From the NCBI RefSeq assembly GCF_024198235.1, contig NZ_JAKCFB010000001.1:620001-684000 (forward strand): 64,000 bases of DNA, written 5' to 3'. Origin of the DNA: Myxococcus dinghuensis. GTDB taxonomy: Bacteria; Myxococcota; Myxococcia; Myxococcales; Myxococcaceae. Each line of letters starts with the position of its first letter. The first letter of the stretch is position 1. Shown one piece after another: positions 59,638 through 64,000 of this stretch. Under the pieces are notes generated by a model. It was not told where the DNA came from. It saw nothing but the letters and a program-made list of their open reading frames with translations, and made no database searches. Made by a program: the position numbers and the translations under genes.

Positions 59638-61113
59638 TCATCCGGAGGTCGGCCGCACGCGCTCGCTCGCGAAGCGCGCCGCGTTCGTGTCCGGGTAGCG
59701 GTGGAGCACGTAGCGGTAGACTTCTTCCGCGCGTGCAACGTCGTTCATCCGCTCGCCCAGCACGCGCGCCAGGAGCACCAACGCGCGGGGCGCGGTGGGG
59801 TCGTCGGGCGCCACGTCCGCGGCGCGCTCCAGCGCCTGGACCGCCAGTGGGAAGTCTCCTTCCGTCGCCGCGACCTGGCCGACGAACAGGTGGTGCGCGG
59901 GAGGGATTCGCAGGGCAGGAAGTTGCCCCAGCTCGGCATACAGCGCCATCGCCCGGGGAACGTCGCGCGCCTCCACCGCCGCGCCCAGGTCCGCCAACTG
60001 GGCGGACGTCGCCCTCGCCTCCGTCGCCGCCTCCACGACCTGCGCCGTCTGGGCCGTGGGCATCGCCTCGCCCAGCGGCGCGACCCGGCGGCGAGGTCTC
60101 GTGCCACCCAGCACCGGCTCCACGTAGTCGCGCGCCACGCCGTACCCCACGCTGTCTCCTCGGACGTAGAGCAGGAGGCCCAGCACGTGGGCGGCGAGGA
60201 GGGGGACCACCAGCGTGACGGCCTCGGCCAGCAGGTCGGAGATGAGGGTCAGGTCCAGCAGGCGCAGCCCGGTGGCCACGCCGTGGGCGACCGCGTGCAG
60301 CACCCCCAGGACCGCCAGGGCGCCGGTGGCCACCCAGTAGTCGCGGCCCAACCCCTGGAGCAGCCGCCAGCCCAGGCGGGGGTCGACGATGGCCCACGGC
60401 GGCTGACCCGCCGCCGTCATCAGCAGCGCCATGGGCAGCCACAGCGCCCCCATGACCACCAGGACCCAGAACACCGGGTCGGCGACGAGCGCGGGGGGCA
60501 GGCTCCACTCGATGTACCAGTAGAACATGCCCAGGGCGGCGTTCGGGGCGCGCTGCGTGAGCAGCGCGTAGCCGAGCGCCGGCAGCCACACGATGGCGAA
60601 GGTGGCCAGGCCGCGCAGGCCCGGGAGCAGCGCGTCCCGGAAGATGTCGCTGAAGTCCGGCGCCTCCAGCGACGTGTCGCCGCGCGCGCTGCCGCGCACC
60701 ACGCCGAAGAAGGTCGCCCAGAACACGCCACCGTAGAGCACCACCAGGGGGATCCTCGCCACGGGGAAGCTCACCCGTGTCATCCATGCCACCGCGGCGA
60801 GGAAGAGGCTGACGCCCACGAGCAACTGGAGCCCGGATGACGTGAACGGATAGCGCCAGATGCCGCGCAGCCGCCGCGTCAGGGGCACCACGCCCCGGTG
60901 GACGAGCAACGGCTGGGTGGTGCCTCCACACGCCCCGCACGCCACCAGCTCCACCGTCTGGACGCGCCGCTCCTCGGCGCACTCGGGACACAGCGCGGCG
61001 CCGCAGGCCTGGCAGCGCCAGCCGGCGAGCTCTCCCGGGTGTTGCCGACAGCGGACGGGCGCGGACTGGGGACCCAGGATGGGTTCTTCGATGACGGGCT
61101 CGGCGGCGGGCAT
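59638..61113 (-). CDS. Membrane protein with B-box-like zinc finger and C-terminal TPR
   Basis: 491 residues. The N-terminus has Cys 22, His 25, Cys 34, Cys 37, Cys 42 and Cys 45 (CRQHPGELAGWRC, CGAALCPEC) followed by CGACGG at 59-64, like a B-box zinc finger plus a zinc ribbon. Six or seven membrane helices follow (about residues 90-345), resembling Yip1-type domains. A cytosolic C-terminus of about 140 residues contains TPR units (DVPRAMALYAELGQLP, DFPLAVQALERAADVAPDDP, RAEEVYRYVLHRYPDT). This B-box/Yip1/TPR layout occurs in myxobacteria, function unknown. Confidence 0.7.
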   Translation of the reverse strand: MPAAEPVIEEPILGPQSAPVRCRQHPGELAGWRCQACGAALCPECAEERRVQTVELVACGACGGTTQPLLVHRGVVPLTRRLRGIWRYPFTSSGLQLLVGVSLFLAAVAWMTRVSFPVARIPLVVLYGGVFWATFFGVVRGSARGDTSLEAPDFSDIFRDALLPGLRGLATFAIVWLPALGYALLTQRAPNAALGMFYWYIEWSLPPALVADPVFWVLVVMGALWLPMALLMTAAGQPPWAIVDPRLGWRLLQGLGRDYWVATGALAVLGVLHAVAHGVATGLRLLDLTLISDLLAEAVTLVVPLLAAHVLGLLLYVRGDSVGYGVARDYVEPVLGGTRPRRRVAPLGEAMPTAQTAQVVEAATEARATSAQLADLGAAVEARDVPRAMALYAELGQLPALRIPPAHHLFVGQVAATEGDFPLAVQALERAADVAPDDPTAPRALVLLARVLGERMNDVARAEEVYRYVLHRYPDTNAARFASERVRPTSG

Positions 61114-61125
61114 GGCCCGCCCAGC

Positions 61126-62907
61126 CTATGCCGCGCCGGGGGCCTCGTCCCAGGGGGCGCCGAGCCACGCCTGGTACGCGGCCTTCTGCGCGTCGGTGGG
61201 GTTGTCCACGCGCGCCAGCCAGACGGCCTCGGCGGGCTTGGCGCCCAGCGTCACCGGCACCTCGAGCAGCCGGTCCCGCCGGAAGAGCGTGACGCGCACG
61301 CTCTCGCCCGGCCACTTCTCCTCGCACCGGGCCAGGAGCGACGCGCCATCCACCTTCCACCCGTCCAGCGCCACCACGTCGTCCTCGGCGTACAGGCCCG
61401 CCTCCTGCGCGGGGGAGCCGTCCATCACCGTGGCCACGGTGGCGTTCCCCTTCAAGGTGATGCCCATCCAGCCCCGGGGCTTGGCGTCCGCGGCCCGACC
61501 CTTGGGCGGCGGCGTTCCCCCCTTGTCACCGGCGGACTCGCGGGGCCGGAAGCAGGCCTCGAGGCCCACGTGCGCGAAGACGGAGTAGTCCAGCTCCTCG
61601 GTGGTGCGCAGCGCGTGGTCGAAGAACGGCGTCAGGTCCTTGCCGGCGACCTCGCTCGCCGCCGCCTCCACGCCGTCCTCGGGCACGCCGGAGCCGTCGC
61701 CGTGGCGCTGCCACAGCAGCCGCAGCACGTCGTCCAGCCCGCGCGCGTCGCCGGTGGCGCGGCGGAGCTCCAGGTCCAGCAGCGCCGACATCACCTCGCC
61801 CTTGAGGTAGTAGGAGATGGCGCTGTTGGGGGAGTTCTCGTCGGGGCGGTAGTGCTTCACCCAGCTCACCAGCGACGACTCCAGCAGCGTCTGCACGCGG
61901 CGCCCCGGCGTGGAGTGCAGCGTGGTGAGCGTCTCCCCCAGGCGGGTGAGGTAGCGCTGCGCGGACATCAGCCCGGCGCGGCGCACGAAGAGGTTGTCGT
62001 AGTAGGCCGTGGTGCCCTCGAAGGCCCACAGGAGCGTGGTGTAGTTCTCCTGCGAGTAGTCGAAGGGCACCAGCGCCCGGGGCTTCACCCGCTTCACCAT
62101 CCACAGGTGGAAGTACTCGTGCGCGGCCAGCGTCAGCAGGTCCTCCCACCCACGCCCGGAGGCCACCGCGGTGCGGGGGAAGAGCAGGGCGGTGCTGGCC
62201 TGGTGCTCCAGTCCCCCGCGGCCCTTGTCCGTCAGGTACAGCAGGAACAGGTAGCGCGGCATGGGCAGCCCGCCGAACACCTTCGCCTGCGCCTCGCAGA
62301 TGCGCTGGAGCGCGCCACACAGCCGCTCCGGGTCCGCCAGCGTGTCCCCCCACACGACGACCTCGTGCGGCACGCCCGCGGCGACGAACGTCAGCGGGCG
62401 GTGGGGGCCGACCTCGAAGGGGCTGTCCACCAGCGTGTCGTAGTCCGGGGCGACGAAGGCGCCGTCGCGCCACTCCAGCGCGCACGACGTCCGCCACCCG
62501 GCGGGCTCCTCCACCGCGACGTGGTGCTCCAGGCCGCGCGTCTCCTCCGTGTAGAGGAAGACGGTGGCGCCGTTGAGGTACGCGTGCGACGCGTCCAGGT
62601 GGCTGGTGCGCACCGTCAGCTCGTTGGCGTAGACGCGGTAGGTGAGCGTCACGTCCCGCCCGGCGGCGCCGTCCACCCGCCACGTCCGCTTGTCCACCCG
62701 CCGCGCCGTCAGGGGCGTCCCGTCACCCGCGCGCGCCGTCACGTCCTGGACGTGGCGGGCGAACTCGCGCACCAGGTAGCTGCCCGGCGTCCAGACCGGC
62801 ATCCGCGCCTCGAGGGACGCGGGGCCGCCGGGGAAGGTGGCCTCCACCTCCACCAGGTGCGTGTGGGGCCGGGGCATCGAGACGCGGTAACGGACGGTGT
62901 GGGACAT
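61126..62907 (-). CDS. M61-family peptidase (glycyl aminopeptidase-like) with PDZ domain
   Basis: 593 residues from ATG 62907, with an AGAAAGG ribosome-binding site. N-terminal beta domain (residues 1-170, VWTPGSYLVREFARHV typical). Zinc site HEYFH at 263-267 (LAAHEYFHLWMVKRVKP), with downstream LLWAFEGTTAYYDNLF holding the third ligand Glu. RAGLMSAQRYLTRLGETL and a C-terminal PDZ (about 490-560, GWMGITLKGNATVATVMDGSPAQEAGL). No signal peptide, so it is probably cytosolic. M61 enzymes release N-terminal Gly or Ala. Confidence 0.9.
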   Translation of the reverse strand: MSHTVRYRVSMPRPHTHLVEVEATFPGGPASLEARMPVWTPGSYLVREFARHVQDVTARAGDGTPLTARRVDKRTWRVDGAAGRDVTLTYRVYANELTVRTSHLDASHAYLNGATVFLYTEETRGLEHHVAVEEPAGWRTSCALEWRDGAFVAPDYDTLVDSPFEVGPHRPLTFVAAGVPHEVVVWGDTLADPERLCGALQRICEAQAKVFGGLPMPRYLFLLYLTDKGRGGLEHQASTALLFPRTAVASGRGWEDLLTLAAHEYFHLWMVKRVKPRALVPFDYSQENYTTLLWAFEGTTAYYDNLFVRRAGLMSAQRYLTRLGETLTTLHSTPGRRVQTLLESSLVSWVKHYRPDENSPNSAISYYLKGEVMSALLDLELRRATGDARGLDDVLRLLWQRHGDGSGVPEDGVEAAASEVAGKDLTPFFDHALRTTEELDYSVFAHVGLEACFRPRESAGDKGGTPPPKGRAADAKPRGWMGITLKGNATVATVMDGSPAQEAGLYAEDDVVALDGWKVDGASLLARCEEKWPGESVRVTLFRRDRLLEVPVTLGAKPAEAVWLARVDNPTDAQKAAYQAWLGAPWDEAPGAA

Positions 62908-62939
62908 GGCCGGGCCTTTCTCCTCTCCGCGACGGGAGG

Positions 62940-64000
62940 CTACTTCGCCCGGACCAGGACGGCGCCGAAGAAGCCATCCGTGCCGTGCGTGTGCGGCGCC
63001 AGCCGCAGGTAGGGGCCGGGGCCCACCTTGCCGCCCAGCTCCGCGCCCAGCAGCTCCGCCACCGGCCGCACGCTGAAGTCCGGGTGCCGCGAGAGGAAGT
63101 CCTCGATGACGCCCTCGTTCTCCTCGCGCAGCACGCTGCACGTGCCGTAGATGAGGCGTCCGCCGGGCTTGACCAGGGCGCAGAAGCGCTCGAGCAGCGT
63201 CTTCTGCCGGGCCACGTGCATGTCCAGGTCCGCGGGCGTGAGGCGGTAGCGCGCGTCGGGCTTGCGGCGGAAGGTGCCGGTGCCGCTGCACGGCGCGTCC
63301 ACCAGCACGCGGTCCGCCTTGCCGCGCAGCGCGTCGAGGGCCGTCTCGGCCTCCGCACCCTCGGCGGGAATCTTCTGGGCCCGCACGTTGTGCACGCCCG
63401 CGCGGCGGGCGCGCTTCTTGAGGTCGTCCAGCCGGCGCTCGTCCACGTCCAGCGCGTGCAGGTCGCCCCGGTTCTTCATCTGCGCCGCCAACTGGAGCGT
63501 CTTGCCACCCGCGCCCGCGCACGCGTCCACGACGCGGGTGGGCGGCGCGTCCACGAGCAGGCCGAGCAACTGGCTGCCCTCGTCCTGGATTTCGACGAAG
63601 CCCTCGCGGAAGCTCTCCAGCGCGAAGACGTTGAGGCGCGTCTCCAGGTGCAGGCCCAGGGGGGACAGCGGCGTGGGCGTGGCCTCCACCTCCTCGGCCG
63701 CGAGCCGGCGGGCCAGCGCGTCGCGGTCCTCCTTCAGCAGGTTGGCGCGCACGGTGAGGGGGGCGCGCTCGTTCATCGCCTCGGCGGCGCGCGGGGCGTC
63801 CGCGCCGTACAGCTTCAGGAAGTGCTCGGCGAGGAAGTCCGGCAGCGACGCGGCGATGGGGAAGCGCTTGTGCTCGGGCAGGGCCTCCAGGGCGGCGGCG
63901 GCCTCGGGCAGCTTGTTCAGGGCCTGGGCGTCCTGGGGATGCAGGGACGAGGTCCTCGCCACGTCGGCCATGGGCTCGCCGTGCAGCACGCGCGAGGCGG
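62940..64000 (-). CDS. rsmB: 16S rRNA (cytosine-5) methyltransferase, N-terminus outside window
   Basis: The frame is open to the right edge, so the start is not seen; about 353 codons are present. RVVDACAGAGGKTLQLAAQM is the SAM site. VLVDAPCSGTGTFRRKPD and GTCSVLREENEGVIEDFL hold the two conserved cysteines of RNA m5C methyltransferases. The region before residue 130 is the ferredoxin-like N-terminal part (NERAPLTVRANLLK). No NusB-like domain is visible in the part seen, so RsmB, RsmF or a paralogue are all possible; the gene symbol is provisional. Confidence 0.8.
   Translation of the reverse strand, partial: ASRVLHGEPMADVARTSSLHPQDAQALNKLPEAAAALEALPEHKRFPIAASLPDFLAEHFLKLYGADAPRAAEAMNERAPLTVRANLLKEDRDALARRLAAEEVEATPTPLSPLGLHLETRLNVFALESFREGFVEIQDEGSQLLGLLVDAPPTRVVDACAGAGGKTLQLAAQMKNRGDLHALDVDERRLDDLKKRARRAGVHNVRAQKIPAEGAEAETALDALRGKADRVLVDAPCSGTGTFRRKPDARYRLTPADLDMHVARQKTLLERFCALVKPGGRLIYGTCSVLREENEGVIEDFLSRHPDFSVRPVAELLGAELGGKVGPGPYLRLAPHTHGTDGFFGAVLVRAK

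Noticed and set aside
1..64000. tRNA, rRNA, riboswitch and insertion-sequence search by eye
   Set aside because: No cloverleaf with a GTTCRANNC T-loop and CCA-proximal stem, no rRNA core motif, no recognisable riboswitch core, and no transposase or terminal repeats were found in intergenic spaces.

Overview
The window is a 64 kb piece of a GC-rich (about 70 %) chromosome from a myxobacterium, most probably of the family Myxococcaceae (Myxococcus, Corallococcus or a close relative). The evidence is a gltK-gltB-gltA-gltC type outer-membrane gliding module, a protein with a MYXO-CTERM-like tail, two divergent Ser/Thr kinases (one with the HRDVSPDN loop often seen in myxobacterial kinases), many lipoproteins and secreted orphans, and strong G/C third-position bias. 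I see no tRNA, rRNA, CRISPR array, integrase or insertion sequence. The window is a stretch of core chromosome with a few accessory patches. It opens inside a PhoX-like gene and closes inside an RsmB-like gene.

Region by region. 1-4.3 kb: a PhoX/DUF839 protein followed by a di-haem cytochrome-like protein whose 3' end has been copied several times into a ~105-bp tandem repeat. 4.3-10.1 kb: an EAL-CBS protein, a membrane/coiled-coil protein, an MDR oxidoreductase, ybaK and the purE-purK pair. 10.7-16.7 kb: a VWA protein, then the gliding module (lipoprotein gltK divergent from the coupled gltB-gltA-gltC operon), closed on both sides by good hairpin terminators. 16.8-26.6 kb: MFS exporter, plsX with an App1-like HAD protein, pcnB-eamA, dinB, a second MDR and a HAD phosphatase. 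26.7-29 kb: a patch of orphan secreted proteins. 29-32.3 kb: a LysR/MFS divergent pair with a clear operator, and yjbQ. 32.3-36.6 kb: RluA-type synthase coupled to a Ser/Thr kinase, and a second, membrane-bound kinase transcribed divergently. 36.5-38.6 kb: a WYL regulator divergent from an SDR gene.

38.7-44.4 kb is an envelope and housekeeping run: uppS, cdsA, rseP, an RlpA-like lipoprotein, tsaB and a degenerate aspartate-semialdehyde dehydrogenase homologue that lacks its catalytic residues. 44.5-48.7 kb is a tightly coupled set of four genes (MYXO-CTERM protein, outer-membrane protein, PKD lipoprotein, fused MoaD-MoaE). 48.7-53 kb: a single-pass membrane protein, a second M50 protease with a long repetitive tail, a Nudix hydrolase and a lipoprotein. 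53-64 kb: acs, an alpha-oxoamine-synthase-like PLP enzyme behind an AT-rich promoter, a histidine phosphatase, rnhB with a zinc-type DUF2325-like partner, a lipoprotein, a zinc-finger/TPR membrane protein, an M61 peptidase and rsmB.

Many adjacent genes overlap by 4 bases (ATGA or GTGA), which implies translational coupling: purE/purK, gltB/A/C, plsX/HAD, pcnB/eamA, kinase/rluA, uppS/cdsA, 45434/44541, 48010/46181 and rnhB/58053. All functions below come from reading motifs and context; no database search was possible.
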